Positions 11,201-22,805 of a stretch of 64,000 nt of DNA are shown one piece after another (positions within the stretch are counted from its first letter, which is position 1; each line of letters starts with the position of its first letter). The notes beneath the pieces were generated by a model. The model had not been told where the DNA came from and did not search any database. It saw only the letters and a list, made by a program, of their open reading frames with translations. The stretch covers positions 41,042,658 through 41,106,657 of the forward strand of contig CM064433.1 of NCBI GenBank assembly GCA_032690845.1, given 5' to 3'. The stretch comes from Eleusine coracana subsp. coracana (lineage: Eukaryota; Streptophyta; Magnoliopsida; Poales; Poaceae). The position numbers were made by a program, and so were the translations under genes.

Positions 11201-13309
11201 ACAATTAATTTACTTTTGGAACTGTTTCTTAAAGAAAATAGTGGTATACCTCGACAAATGTTGATCTGATAACATTAAGGTGCCTCTCAGCTTCACATAT
11301 AGTACCATGTGCATTACCACCCTCATTGCCACTAAATATCTGAGGAGTAGATGTCACAGGTGATGGCAAGTTGCCACGGTACATAGCACCAGCCTTCCAG
11401 TATCTGACACCAAAGGTACTCTCAAACTGTTCAGTAGTCCCAGTAAATCCAACATCAAGCTTCTTCCCTTCAGATCGATCAGCATCGGTGTCGTCATGCT
11501 CCAGAACTTTCCCGAGAAGCTTCAACATGTTGTTGCAGTAGGTAACAGGATGCAGCTGGTGAGTGTGCCACATGAGATCCACATCATAGGTTGGTACACG
11601 GAAGAGCTGCATTCCTTTTTCTTGATTCATCCTGATCAGATACAAAAAGCCTTTGTATCGAGCTAAAGCTTCTGCAAGAAAACGCTGATCATACGTGGTT
11701 TCTGTTCCAACCTACCATAAAAAGGAAGTATCGGACTTTCTGTAACTTATGTACAAAGATTAAATCTGAAGAGCAGTCTGTAATATGTTGTCTAATGAAA
11801 ACAGAAACTTTATGTAAATTATTAGACTTTCTGTAACTTAGTCCAATTAAACTAAGAGAACAATCTCTAGTGTCTTGTCCAAGAAAAAAGAGAAAATTTT
11901 AAATTTCTGAAATTTTCATGACTTTCCTTAACCTAGTGGATCAATCTAACTATGGGAACAATTTCTAATGTACTGTTCAAAAAACCTGTATCATAGATAT
12001 GCATAACATATATTGGAGAAATGATTGTGTGAATACCTACCTGATAATGGAAAGAAGTTTGTCTCTTAACAGCTGCGACCAAATCATATGAAATGCCCTC
12101 TGCAGATTCAGAGTTAACATCAATGACAGTGTCAGAAGAGCTGTTGTACTCCAAATTGAAGGGCTCCTCAGGATACAGCTCTGTCCAAACTTTCTCCGAC
12201 TGAGGCTTTGATCTTGCTTGAATGGACGACTCAACTTTGTCGTTGTCGAGGATTCTGCCATATACTTTCTTGCAGTCCCTTATGTATTGTACCTGAACAT
12301 GCACAGTGGATAATTATTTCTCTTAGTTCTGTGAACAGCATCGTCAGACATGATGCTTGATCCACAAGACAGTTACATCTAAACAGTCCCAAATACAGGA
12401 AACATCTTATATCAGAATGTGCGGGTGGGTGTCTAATGTAGCGTTCAGCCCATTCCATCCAATGGATCGTTGTGTTAAAGATGTGTACCGGGTTAAGCCG
12501 ATGGCAGTGCCATATCCACTCACAGTCAAAAGGGACAACCAATGGCCCTTCTACAACAGCAGCCTCAGTGTGCTTGGCAAGAAGGGGAAGCCAGCAAGCC
12601 TTGTACCTAGCATATACCAACAGAATCAAAAAGAAAATTTTAAAAGATATGAATCTTAGAGCATAAATTGGACAATTAATGTTCTTTTCCCCGGGAGAAC
12701 ACTTGGACAAGCTCCAAGTTTAAAAGACCAGATCGCCTATAATGACTTTTAAGCACAAAGGAAACATGCATAACACTGAATTCTAAAGTGAGTCAGATCA
12801 TCATTTGTGCTCAAAATTATCCAGGGGAAGCCTAGGTCATCTGTATTTTTTTATGGTCCATAGGCTTCATCTAAAATCTAACCCCCAGTGCTGAAAATAT
12901 TCGCTAACTACTGATTTCCTCAACAAATTTGGCATCAAATTTTGTTTTCCCCCAAAAGAATGTTGCCACGATTTATGCTGTAGCTGTCCAAGGCGCTAGA
13001 GAGTTATTGAGCAGTTAAATCTTGAAGCTACTCCAACAACGACGAACAACCACAACTCAGGCATGAAACGTCCCGGAAGTCTTGAAGAGCCAGGACGAAA
13101 TTGAATGGGGAAAACAAAACTCCAAGAAGAGATTGTGCGCATCCGTACCTGTGTATGGCCCGGGCGAGGAGGGGCCCCTCGTAGAGCCACCGGCGGCGGT
13201 CCACCTCCGCGAGGAAGAGCAGCTGCCGCCGCGCCGCCGAGACAAGGTCCACGCCGACCTCAACCTCCTGCTGCGCCGCCGCCCACCGCGCCGCCTGCTT
13301 TTCGTCCAT
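8223..13309 (-). CDS. GRDP: Glycine-rich domain-containing protein (GRDP/DUF1399 family)
   Basis: Eight coding exons join in frame with GT/AG borders: 13149-13309, 12489-12606, 12041-12292, 11250-11711, 10498-11021, 9764-9965, 9493-9648 and 8223-9407 (3060 bases, 1019 residues). The N-terminal half carries family hallmarks: a VDLVSAARRQLLFLAEVDRRRWLY-like start of the domain, PLVVPFDCEWIWHCHRLNP (about residues 75-93) and DLMWHTHQLHP in exon 4. Exons 5-7 hold the conserved middle region (KNLPP, VLRMIRMEPFS, VRFSAEQPYG). Exon 8 ends in about nine Cys-Gly-rich repeats of 27-35 residues (GCGSGCGGGC cores). Family members are plant proteins linked to growth and ABA or osmotic-stress responses; an RNA-binding role has been suggested for some. 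The tail makes it longer than the roughly 800-residue Arabidopsis proteins. The start ATG precedes a typical MDEKQ N terminus. No operon-like partner is present. Confidence 0.92.
9966..10497 (-). repeat. GRDP intron 5 with a 78-bp tandem duplication
   Basis: Within this intron a segment starting CCACTTTGCATACATAATAT occurs near 10226-10283 and again near 10304-10362 with only a few differences. The unit is about 78 bases. It lies wholly in the intron and does not affect the reading frame. Confidence 0.8.
11712..12040 (-). repeat. GRDP intron 3 with about three diverged tandem units
   Basis: Related units of about 90-97 bases begin near 11733, 11824 and 11920. They share GACTTTCTGTAACTTA-like starts, a GAACAATCTCTAGTGT-like middle and a TGTCCAAGAAAA-like end. 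Much of the intron appears to have grown by tandem duplication. Confidence 0.55.
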
Positions 13310-13901
13310 CTCCTCCTCCGCCGCCGCCTCCCTCTGTCCCAGTCACCTGCAGAAGGCTGTCAGGTCAACTGCGCCAGGAGGCCGGTGATCGCCGCGTCGC
13401 GGACGGGATTGTTGCCGCCTCCGCCGCTTCGGTGAGAGACAAACGTTTCTTGGTTGTTTGGCCGTTTGACTACACGATTATTGACACGATTAAAAATTTG
13501 GACTTTTATCCCCAAAAAGTCTCTCCTTTGTGTTCCGTTAACGATTTCGTTTCTTGAAATGTCAAAAAGTCACAACCGTAGCACAAAAAAAAAATCGACG
13601 GCACAAAAATGCTGAACCGGAGATTAAAATATTTATTCTTTTGTGATGACGAAAAGCAGAGTTGTGCGATCTTTCAATTTCAAGAAAAAAAAATCACAGA
13701 TGCAGAACCAGAACTGATTTTTTTTTTCTTTTTTTAGGACTGAACATGAACTGAATTGCTACTAGCACAAGTGTCATCAGAACAAGAACACGAGTACCTG
13801 AGAGATTGTACTGCTGGATTGGAGAGGTCAAGCACTGGAGGGCTAGTAGGAGAGACTGGCACTTGGGCCTCTGCTGCTGCTATGATCAATCGCTATTTAT
13901 A
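13310..13901 (-). promoter_or_regulatory. GRDP promoter with TATA box and 5'UTR intron
   Basis: A TATAAATA box on the minus strand is at 13894-13901. Downstream of it, a leader exon would end at a CAG/GTACTC donor (exon end 13798), with an acceptor TTCTGCAG at 13347, giving a 37-base second leader exon before the ATG at 13309. A CAG/CTG run lies just upstream of the TATA box (13905-13923). The splice sites are seen; their use is inferred. Confidence 0.55.
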
Positions 13902-13923
13902 CAGGCAGCAGCAGCAGCAGCAG

Positions 13924-15055
13924 TTGGTGCTGGGGAGACGCAATGACGTCCAAATATCAATGGCGACGAAATAAATAATGAACTGAATCCCCATCGCTTT
14001 CTTATCCATCTCATAATATCATCGTTAAGGTATCAATATCTCAGGGTAGGTTTACTAATTAAAGCTTATGCCGGTATGCGAAGGGATTAAACGGCTGGGT
14101 TATTTTAAGTAAAGCTTACGAAGTTCAGCCATTTTAGAACTAGTTACTGACGAGACCTCAACAGAAAGCCGTGCTGCTGTTGCGATCAGGGAACAGGCTT
14201 TTGCTTGCCACTGGAAGCAAACGGATGGCCGTTTCGATCTGTTTGTTTTCCGATGACGTTTTAGAAAAAAAAATATTCTGCCGTTCAGCAGGATTGTGTG
14301 ATGCCTTCAAACTGGGAAGAGTTTCATTGTACTGGTGCTGCACATTGATCTGGGAAAAAGGAGTGTGATTGCAGATCTGGAAAAAAAAGGGGGCTTCTCT
14401 GTTCATCTATCTTGATCAGCTTTCTCACCGTCCAGCCAAAACTGGCACTGCATCATTAGCTTGTGCTTGACATGCGTATCGGTGTGGAAGCTTGTGCGCA
14501 TAGAATTCCTCTGTACTGGAATAGCACTGTACTGTACTGCACCCTAGCCATCTGCAGTACAAGAGCCCAAGGGAGAGTAGGTCCATCGGTCTAGCTATTT
14601 TTGTGAACCCTGCTGTCCCGTCAGGATTCTATTATCTTCTCCGCTTATTAAAGAATTCGTAATGTCTATGGTGAGTCATTGGCTGCTTTTGAAAGTGGAC
14701 CCAAAAACAACAGCAAGAGGAAGTACTGGTTCTCTGCGGCATAATCAGGTGTGCGAGAAATGGGAAGCAATTAAATTTGAAGATGTCAGTGATGTGAGAC
14801 TCTTAATGAGTAGATAGATCAACACACGTCCTTTGTTTGTTTGGAAGGAATATTTCAATACGTCATTCATATTGTTCGTGTGACATGATCAAGTGCACAC
14901 TTGCACCCAACTCTATCTTTGTCATACACTCTACATGCAGTACGGCAGTACAAGCAATGGAGCTGCATTCATTCGTGTAGTACAGAGCTGAGAAACTCTG
15001 GATAGTACAACGGACACCGGAAGGTGCTAGGCTATACAGAAGTTTAAAATTGAGC
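13924..15055. other. Intergenic region, no gene seen
   Basis: Only short chance frames are present (for example 14158-14406). A CTGTACTGTACTGCA run lies near 14526. Nothing else is recognised. Confidence 0.4.
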
Positions 15056-15059
15056 AGTT

Positions 15060-15175
15060 TTAATATATATATTACCTTCAGTAATTATTAGTAGTAATGC
15101 AGTAATTACTAATGGTAATATAGTAATTATTAGTGATAGAGTAGTAATTACTACTAGCAGTAATTAAAACAGTAA
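15060..15175. repeat. AGTAATTA simple repeat cluster
   Basis: AGTAATTA or its near complement occurs about eight times in roughly 115 bases, interspersed with TAGTAGTAAT and TAATGGTAAT. The sequence is self-complementary enough to form hairpins. Confidence 0.7.
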
Positions 15176-15599
15176 TGATTTTATTAGGGTATTATTGAAA
15201 AGATAAAAATGGTAAATTTATAATTTATTTTGTTAATTAGGCCTAAGTGTCTTTTTTGCTTTATACTCTGACCAAGTTGAATTTTGGATCGGCGGATGGG
15301 TTCATGATGCTTATAAATGACCTCTTTACCCTTGATGTAAATACGGGTAAATAAATAAATATATGCATAAATTATATTATTATTCTTAAGCATTACCACT
15401 AGTAATATGCATAAAAAACAGGTCATGCTTTTGTCCTTAACCTGGGCCAATTGTCTCAGTCAAATCAACTGTTAGAGGATCACTCCATGTTGTTTTGTTA
15501 AGGTGAAAAATCAATAGACATCACAATTGGCAGAATGTTTTGGTAGCCTTTTGTCAGATTCCCGGCTTCAGTAGCTGAAAATTTACCATGGACTTTGTA

Positions 15600-16315
15600 C
15601 TCCCTCCGTCCTCGTTAAAGTGTCATTCTGGCTCTTAAATTTTGTCCCAACAAAAGTATCGTTTCAGTTCCCGGGGTCCACAACAACCTTTCTTTTTTTT
15701 CTCATCTTCTCCCGAACAACTCAGCGGCAGCGGCACCAGGACCACTTGCACGATAGCGGTGGTGGTACCAATCGTAGCTGCGCCACTTCCAACAGTGATG
15801 GCGGTAGTGTGACGACGGTGGCGGCACCTCACCGACGCTAGAGCCGACGTTGACCTCGGTAGAGGATCTAAGTTCGATCTGGAAAGACTACCTCGATGGG
15901 TGTGAGCTTTGATCTGGCCATACTGACCGCGGATCTAGCGATGGCAACCTCACCGGTGGCGAGCGCGGCCTACCAGGCGTAGTCTTGCCTCTTGCTCGAG
16001 CTGTCAGGAGTGAGCCATGGAGTTAACTCCTTGAAGTGGACTTTATGCAGCCGAGATGCTAGGTGTTGAGGTGCGGAGGCATTCTATTCTGGCTTGTGCG
16101 ATGACCCCGGCGAGCTACGCAATGAGGAGCAACCTCAACGAGCAGGAGCACGGCGTCACAGCGGCAAGCCGGTACGGCAGCCAGCAGCAGCGCTGCAACA
16201 GGAGGGGAGAGAGCTTTGGGGAGGAGAAATAATTAGGGGCATGACTGTCTTTTCACCTTTCCACTATTTCATCAGTTCAAATGCTAGAATGACACTTGAA
16301 GGGGGACGGAGGGAG
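15600..16315. mobile_element. Stowaway/mariner-like element (716 bp)
   Basis: The ends are inverted CTCCCTCCGTCC repeats flanked by TA (15598-15599 and 16316-16317). The subterminal parts also match in inverted form (AAGTGTCATTCT on both sides), which is the classic grass Stowaway pattern. At about 716 bp it is larger than typical Stowaway elements and has a GC-rich middle (15720-16230) with no transposase, so the interior may be captured sequence. Confidence 0.75.
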
Positions 16316-16317
16316 TA

Positions 16318-16973
16318 CCAAAAAAAGAAAAGGGGAAAGAGGAATATTGTTGCACTATTTTCTGTTCATTTTCATCTGTGTCCAAGCACAACTGCACAGT
16401 AAGATTCAATTATTGTACTGTAGTTGTTAAGTTCTCGGGCCGGCAAAGTTAGGTTGGTACTTGGCTGTATGGACTTGAGCAGAAGGGAAATGTCGTAACT
16501 ATATTTTTTACATAGACGTTTCATTGCTGTGACATGAACTGTAAGCTGCAGAGAAGTGTCAATTGCTAAATGGCACGGGATGTGAAAGGGAAAAATCTGA
16601 AAGATCCCATTACATATACGCGCGTCGCAGAGAACTCTTCAGTTCAGTTCAGTGTGACTAATCACTAATGGCGTGATCGACTGTTAACAACTGAGGTGCC
16701 CACCAATATGTTTCCTTCAGCTCAGGTATAAGAGAACCACTTGAAAGGGTGATAATTGATTTATTTGTCTCAAATGGCCTGCATGTATTCGGCCTGGCTC
16801 GTCTCCTCAATGCAGGTCATGGATGTCCAGCTTACCAAACCCACCCTAGCGTCCATCCTTGATGTGGCGCCACCACCATGACACCATCATAGGGCAAACC
16901 ATGCTTCCGTAGTAATCATACGGGAGAAAGTGTCACCTGTTGTTGCAGCCAGATCCGTTGCCACCCATCTCTG
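16318..16973. other. Intergenic region, no gene seen
   Basis: There are no long frames and no recognised elements between the Stowaway-like element and the next transposon. Confidence 0.35.
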
Positions 16974-16980
16974 AGGACTA

Positions 16981-18164
16981 ATCGTGGGACTTGGGCCGGG
17001 CCAAACTCAAGGTGGCCCATGGCACGGACGTTTGCTCTAGGCACGGCTCAATGCCTGGCACGGCACCGAGGAGTTTTGGGTCATGTCGGGCTGGGCCATA
17101 TTGTACCGTGCCTAGATTTTAGGCCTAACGGACGACACAACACGACATGATTTTTCGGATCATACTTGGGCCAGCATGGCACGAATGCGACCCAGTAGCA
17201 CAATAACAGTCCAAACACATAAACGTGACCCGATAAGACCCAGTTCTTGCATCAAGGTATGTTTTTTATTTTGATTTTTATTTAAAATTTTAAATATGTA
17301 TAGATTTTGTGTTTATAATTCAGATGCAATGATTCTTTTTTCTAGAAAAATATGCTCTATCACTAGAAATCTTTTTTATTTTATTTGTTTAGTTCAATTA
17401 TGCAATGACTCATCAACTCATTATTAGCCATTATTTAATATGTTCTTTTCTTTTAAATCTTCAAAGAAATTAAAATTTTAAATAAAACTTTGTGTATATG
17501 TACAAATTTTATATAACCCCTCATAGAAATTTTGTATATTTTTTTTTCAAAACTCCTAAACTTGTTTAAGTTTGAAATACTCTTCATTTATCTCAAAATC
17601 TCATATCTTCTATATTGTTGAGTCGAAGTTGAACACAATTTAAAGCAAAATAAAAAATAAAAAAATTCCCCATAAATTATGAAGATTGGTGTTACCTTGG
17701 AAAACCCCCACACCAAAATTGAGCCCCAATTTCAATATATTTTTGAAGATAAAAAGATATCAAAATAATTTTCATTTGTTTTTTATTACACTTAAATTAT
17801 GATGATATTGGAATTCAAATTTAATGATCAAATGTAACATAGGCTTAAGAAACTAATATAATTTTAATGAAATTTTATAAATATTTTAATCTATATAATA
17901 TTATAAAAATAATCAATTTAAATATTTAAAATCTATCTTCTCTATACTGAAAAGTATTCACAAGGGACGTTTTCACTGAAACTAGTCTGTACCTAGGCTT
18001 GGCACGATCTGACAGCAACTCACCGTGCCTCAAACCATTCGCGGACCATATTTTCGTTAAGTCGGCCTGAGAGATATGGCCCGACGTGCCGCCGAGACAC
18101 GACACGAGGCGACCCGAAGCACGATGATCTTGTGCCATGCCAGCCCGACACAGCCTTGAGTCCC
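16981..18164. mobile_element. Non-autonomous DNA transposon with GGGACT-type ends
   Basis: Both ends are rich in GGGCCGGGC/GGCACGG motifs in inverted orientation (GTGGGACTTGGGCC left, complement of TGGGACTCAAGGC right), around an AT-rich middle (17260-17930). AGGACTA occurs at both flanks (16974-16980 and 18165-18171), a plausible target duplication. No transposase is present. Superfamily is uncertain, most like hAT. Confidence 0.55.
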
Positions 18165-18171
18165 AGGACTA

Positions 18172-18606
18172 CCGGGGACCAAAGCCGTGATGTTGTTGGA
18201 GATTCTCTGCCATTGTCTTGCCACCTGAGAACCGTAGTTGTGTCGCCGGTGACCCATGTAAGGCAACCATCACTAAGAGCATGGCTAATAATTTAGCCTG
18301 CTGCTAGCTGCGAACAACTGCCAGGTCATATAAAGCTTCGGTGCTTGAAAGAATCTAGAGGAATATTCGTAATCAGCCACCGATGCCTCCACTACAGGGA
18401 CCGGTGATTGAAGAAGAAAACTAGGCATCGCATTGATAAGTATCTAGTACAAAATCTTGAAAAAGTATTTTTTTTTCAAATAAAGCATATGGTGCATCTA
18501 GTAGCGTGAAAGAAAGGGTGAGAGAAAGCATTTATTTTTTTGCGGGGCCATGTTTTATCTAGGCACCGATACCAGCGCTGTGAAGAAGTGAAAAATCCAA
18601 GCATCA
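18172..18606. other. Intergenic region, no gene seen
   Basis: Only short frames are present, with no recognised feature. Confidence 0.3.
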
Positions 18607-18614
18607 CAGCTATA

Positions 18615-18925
18615 CAGCGGCGGAGCTGCACCCCGTGCTTGGGGGGGCGGGGGGCCTGAAAAAAATCAAGTGTCCTACAGGTGTAGCCCACGGCAGTTCG
18701 GCCATGTTGTGAACCCAGTATACCCTTATGGTAAAAAAAAAAAATAGCTCCGCAGGTGGTTCATCAGCCAATAAACACATGTAACAATAGCTTGTGTGGT
18801 TTATCTTTATATTGTTTGTTGACTTGGTGTCAATTGTCACGTCTATGTTAATCCTTATTTGTGAGATAAGCCAATACTTAATTACTTTTAGCATCCCCTT
18901 AACACAATTCCTGGCTCCGTCACTA
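18615..18925. mobile_element. hAT-like MITE (311 bp)
   Basis: Inverted ends CAGCGGCGGAGC (left) and the complement of TAGTGACGGAGC (right) match at 10 of 12 positions. They are flanked by perfect 8-base duplications CAGCTATA at 18607-18614 and 18926-18933. The interior is non-coding and AT-rich. Confidence 0.75.
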
Positions 18926-18933
18926 CAGCTATA

Positions 18934-19411
18934 TGCATATCATTTGACGGTTGAGACTCCGATCCGACTATGGATGCTCTAAGAGGCATGCCACTGTTGC
19001 CGCAACCCATTATCAGTGGCGATATGCATTTGAGGTAGGGTTTTAATAACCGGTAAAAACCAACCGGATAACTATGAAAAACTAAAACTAGTACTGTAGC
19101 AATTTGGTTAACCAATCGGTTTCTCCAGTTAACCAACTGATTTTTACTAAACCGAACCGGCCGGCTGCCACGGTTATTTCAACCTTGATTTGAGGAGGAA
19201 AATTCATCACAATCTTTTTTTACATGGTACTTACTTGCCATGACACAGAATTTGCAGATGAGCGTCAGTTGCTATACGGGGTAAATCTGAAAAAACTTCC
19301 ATTGTGATGTCACAAGGGGAAAATACCCGAAAGAGCACATCACATGTCCGCAGCCGCTGAGAACTCTGCTTTTTACGGTCTGGTGACTAATGGCGTGGTC
19401 GATGAGTCAAG
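18934..19411. other. Intergenic region downstream of the SEP gene
   Basis: No gene or element was recognised. The stretch around 19040-19180 is rich in GGTTAACC-like inverted sequence (ACCGGTAAAAACC, AACCGG), suggesting another decayed small element. Confidence 0.3.
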
Positions 19412-20410
19412 TCAGTCTTGCGAGCCGGACTGGAGCAGGAAGAGGACGGCCAGGCCGACGACGAGCCCCGACACGACCAGCGCCAGCGTCGGCGCCGGTG
19501 TCGCCACACCGAAGTTCTGCAGCAACACAACACCGGCGAGCACTTAATTAGTCTCTCTCTGCATCGCGTTGTCATCAAGAGGTTACTCAACACTAGTGCC
19601 GTGTGATTTTATAGCCTACCTCGAGGAAGCCTTTGCCGGTGGACACCTCGACGGCGATGGCCGAGGCGAAGCCGACCATGGCCGCGCGGCCGAGCCACAC
19701 GCCGGCGCCGCCGCCACCGCCCTGCTTCGCGCTCTGCTCGCATCTGACAGAGAGTGACGTGGCGGCCCTGGAAGAGACTCGCCTCTTGCTCGACGTCACG
19801 CGGAGCACGGGTGCTGTGTCATTTTTGTCAGAACTGTTAGAGCTCAAATACTTCTGACGCCTATTCATAGTTACAGATTCTTCCTTTTTTTTTTTCAGGA
19901 AACTAACAACTCTTCGTGACTTATGAGTTGCAAATCACTAGTAATACTTCTGACGCCATGTTCAAAGTTCAGTTATTTTTTCTTTCAGGAATGGAACAAA
20001 ACCGTCCCAACATAAAGCAAAATTTCGTTTAGCTTTGTTCGTCTATACTCGGGATTGATGAATGACGATTTAAGGATTTACTTCTTACGCCCTGTTCTCA
20101 AACTTTATACACCCGGGATTCATGGGGATCAAAGGAAGTATCTCCGGTAACCAAGTTGAAAAATCCAAACAGAACTAAAAAATCAAAGCTAAATCAGCAA
20201 TAAAACTTCTTACACTCGGGATTCATAGGGATCAAAGAATTAGCTCTAGTAACCAATAACAAAACTCCCAACAGAATAAAAGCCAAAGCCAAATCAGCAA
20301 GCTCTAGATTTGGCAGCAGAGCATGTACCATGGCTAGAGGTGCGGCTGAAGGACGGCATCCGAGAAGACGCCGCCACTGGCGACGCGCCGAGAAGGGTGA
20401 AGAGCGCCAT
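19412..20410 (-). CDS. SEP1: Stress Enhanced Protein, two-helix light-harvesting-like, chloroplast
   Basis: Three exons join in frame: 20329-20410, 19620-19813 and 19412-19516 (126 residues). Exon 1 encodes an MALFTLLGASPVAASSR transit-peptide start. Residues 66-84 hold the chlorophyll-binding helix (WLGRAAMVGF, then a Glu at 83), followed by TGKGFLENFGV and a second hydrophobic helix at about 102-121. This layout matches the SEP1 branch of the ELIP/LIL family, two-helix thylakoid proteins induced by high light and proposed to bind pigment for photoprotection. A shorter start in the same frame (19868) would lack a good transit peptide and read intron sequence, so I prefer 20410. An ACGT-core CCACGTC motif lies about 130 bases upstream (20541-20548); light or ABA control is only inferred. 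The exon 1-2 junction is the least certain. Confidence 0.8.
19814..20328 (-). repeat. SEP intron 1 built from ~100-bp degenerate repeats
   Basis: Two adjacent units of about 101 bases (near 20111-20211 and 20213-20311) share GGGATTCAT, GGGATCAAAG, GTAACCAA and AAATCAGCAA blocks in the same order. A further recurring phrase (ACTTCTGACGCC or ACTTCTTACGCC) appears near 19850, 19947 and 20082, suggesting more decayed units across the intron. Confidence 0.65.
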
Positions 20411-21128
20411 GAAGCTGCCTCGTTTGCTCCCTTCTTCCTCTTCTCCTCTGCTTCTGATTCCTCGCCGTTCGGTCGAGCTGTGCTAAAGCTCAAGCTCCCC
20501 TGTTTTGTGACCAGCAGGAGCGAGTGGTCAGTGACCGGCCGACGTGGCCGCTTCAAAGTGGAACGCACCCTATCCATCCGCCCACCAACACCCGGGCCGA
20601 GACTTGCAACAAGTTTCCGTGGGCCCTATCTGTCAGTGCTGCCTACCTAGGCCGGGCTTCTATCCAGGCCAGCAGGAGGACCACTATGGAAATGAAAGCC
20701 CAGCCCAAGGCCTGGTCAAGATAGGCACGCGCTGGTGATTTTTGTGTGGAAATGGCGTTATTTTGTACACGACCTGGAGTCTGCATTTCAGGCGTGCGTC
20801 CGCAATATGGATTAGGTTTACAGAGTTGTTGGACCCTTCCTAGTACTTGATAGCCATTGTGGAAGGAATGAAGATGCTCACTAGGACAGACAGTATAGGA
20901 GGTGGTTGTCCCTAACTTTCGACCTGAGAACTCGATCTGGCGGCTTAGCAAGAGGCTATCAGCTTTAGGTGCTCGTTGTGGCTTAACGGTCTACATGATA
21001 AATTAAAGGTCTAGATGAACCAAAACGGTTCATGTCTGACTACAAGGCGAATATGTAAAATATAGAAAGAAAAACAGTAACACATTAAGCGGACCCAAAT
21101 TATATTGGAGTTGTAATTTCATTATTTG
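20411..21128. other. SEP upstream region and intergenic DNA
   Basis: The GC-rich part to about 20640 is the likely SEP leader and promoter. Short frames on both strands here have no domain. I see no clear TATA box. The remainder has no recognised feature. Confidence 0.35.
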
Positions 21129-21130
21129 TA

Positions 21131-21478
21131 CTCCCTCCATACTGCAAAAGGATGTCGTTAGAATTATAAATAACAGCTTTCACTTCTATTGTATTTTATA
21201 TCTTAAGTTATAAATAACAAAATTCATTTTTTCTAATTATTAAAAACCGTTGATTAACTTCTCCTTTATATATGCTTTCACCACACCAATTTTCACATAT
21301 CGCTTTAAGCACTAAGTGGAGAGATATATAGGGTAATTTTGTTATATTATCCTTTAAACTTTTAGTAATATTCTTTATATGGTTATTGCATAAAGATGTG
21401 TACTTCCATGGGTCAAGGTATAAGAAAGTTCTATATACTTGATAAGTTTTGTGATATTTTCTTCCCTTTATATGGAGT
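21131..21478. mobile_element. Stowaway-like MITE (~350 bp), decayed
   Basis: CTCCCTCCATA at the left end pairs with a shortened TATGGAG at the right, each next to TA. The interior is AT-rich, with an ATTATAAATAAC / TTATAAATAAC direct repeat. The ends are shorter and less perfect than at 15600, so the exact limits are approximate. Confidence 0.5.
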
Positions 21479-21481
21479 ACA

Positions 21482-22095
21482 AAGAGAGCAAGCGAGTTGT
21501 GGCATTCTCAACCTCTGTTCCGGCCCCACCCGGTATGTCCTACTATGTCTGAGAACTTTGTTAACAAGTCAAACACATATATTAATCATATTAACTTGTA
21601 AAATAATATTCATATAACTTTTTTTTTGCAAGTATCTCCACATAACTATTGATACATCGACACATACATACATGGTTACCACATAGGCGCATCCAGCATG
21701 GTGTAATGGGAGCTTATGCCCCCTTCCCCCTTCTTTGACAAACAATAATACTTCAAGAACTAGCCAGTGCCACCAAGCTCAAGAACCATGAGTTGTCGAG
21801 GAACTTTAGCATGGCACCGGTGAAGTTGTTTACTGATATGTGCAAGTTGTTATTAAGATCCAGCTGAAGGCTGTCAGATGAATAGATTAAGAAACCTCTT
21901 CCTTGCTTTCAGAACAAGTTACTCTGACATACGCCAATGTTGAGACTCAACGTTGCCATACCCGAGCACAAAAATAGGGAATGTGCCGTTGATGAAGTTA
22001 AGGTATATTGATAAGAATCTGACCATGAGAATTATGGAGAGGCTATGCCTAGGTTAGTGAGATAGTTGGAGCGGACACATGTGTTAATCATACTG
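21482..22095. other. Intergenic region, no gene seen
   Basis: No supported gene. Part of 21780-22080 reads like decayed coding sequence but contains no recognisable domain. Confidence 0.3.
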
Positions 22096-22099
22096 ACTT

Positions 22100-22805
22100 A
22101 CCCTTACAAAGTATCGGTGTATTAGGAAACAAGGTCCCTTGAGCAAAGAGGCCCATGACAACGCCAGGAACCACGAGGACACGACGATGGCCCATAGCCC
22201 AAGCGGGGCGCCCCATGAGTAGGAGCGATGGGGACAAGATCCTATTGGGCCCACACAGTGGCATGTGTTATACAACCGGTGACGGGCCTAGTCGCCCTCA
22301 AGGCATGGTATTAATGCCCCACTCGGGCAATGGCGAGAGCATAGGTGGCACCCCCTCGATAGGATGGGACCAGACAAAAATGCCTAGAAATGAAAGGTGA
22401 AGTGCTTGGGGAACGCACACAATGCGTGGGGACTTAACACTGCTACGACCCCCCCCCCCCCCCCCCCCCGTGAATCAGAGGGCTCGCTTCCATTTGGACG
22501 GTTGTCCACCTCTCGACCGGCATGGGATAGCCGTCGAATGCAATTAATGGCTTCTTAGTCAGACATGCCGCTCTGTGTGACCCCCCCTTGGACTATAGAA
22601 GGGGAGACCCCGACTCAAAGGATGATCACCTCTCATACACAGCACACCTCGAGCAAGAAATACAGACAAGCAGGAAGTAGGTTTTTACACCTTCGGGTGG
22701 CTCGAACCAAGGTAAGATCGTGTGTATTCCTCTTTGTTCATCACTTGACATGCATATCTATTTGCTCTCCGATCCTCTCAAGGGAGACCGTGCAAGCTCC
22801 CATTT
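22100..22805. mobile_element. Possible LTR fragment containing a C21 tract
   Basis: The GC-rich composition, the ACAGACAAGCAGGAAGTAGG and TTTTTACACCTTCGGGTGGC phrases near the right side, and the lack of coding capacity resemble Gypsy LTRs of grasses. A run of 21 C is at 22449-22469. I found no partner LTR or target duplication, so this may be a truncated or solo LTR. Confidence 0.35.

Noticed and set aside
13057..13557. Plus-strand Pro/Arg-rich frames over GRDP exon 1
   Set aside because: Antisense shadows of a GC-rich first exon and leader.
20194..20577. 127-residue minus-strand frame across SEP exon 1
   Set aside because: It reads the exon in the wrong frame and continues through intron repeats; the spliced SEP model explains the region better.
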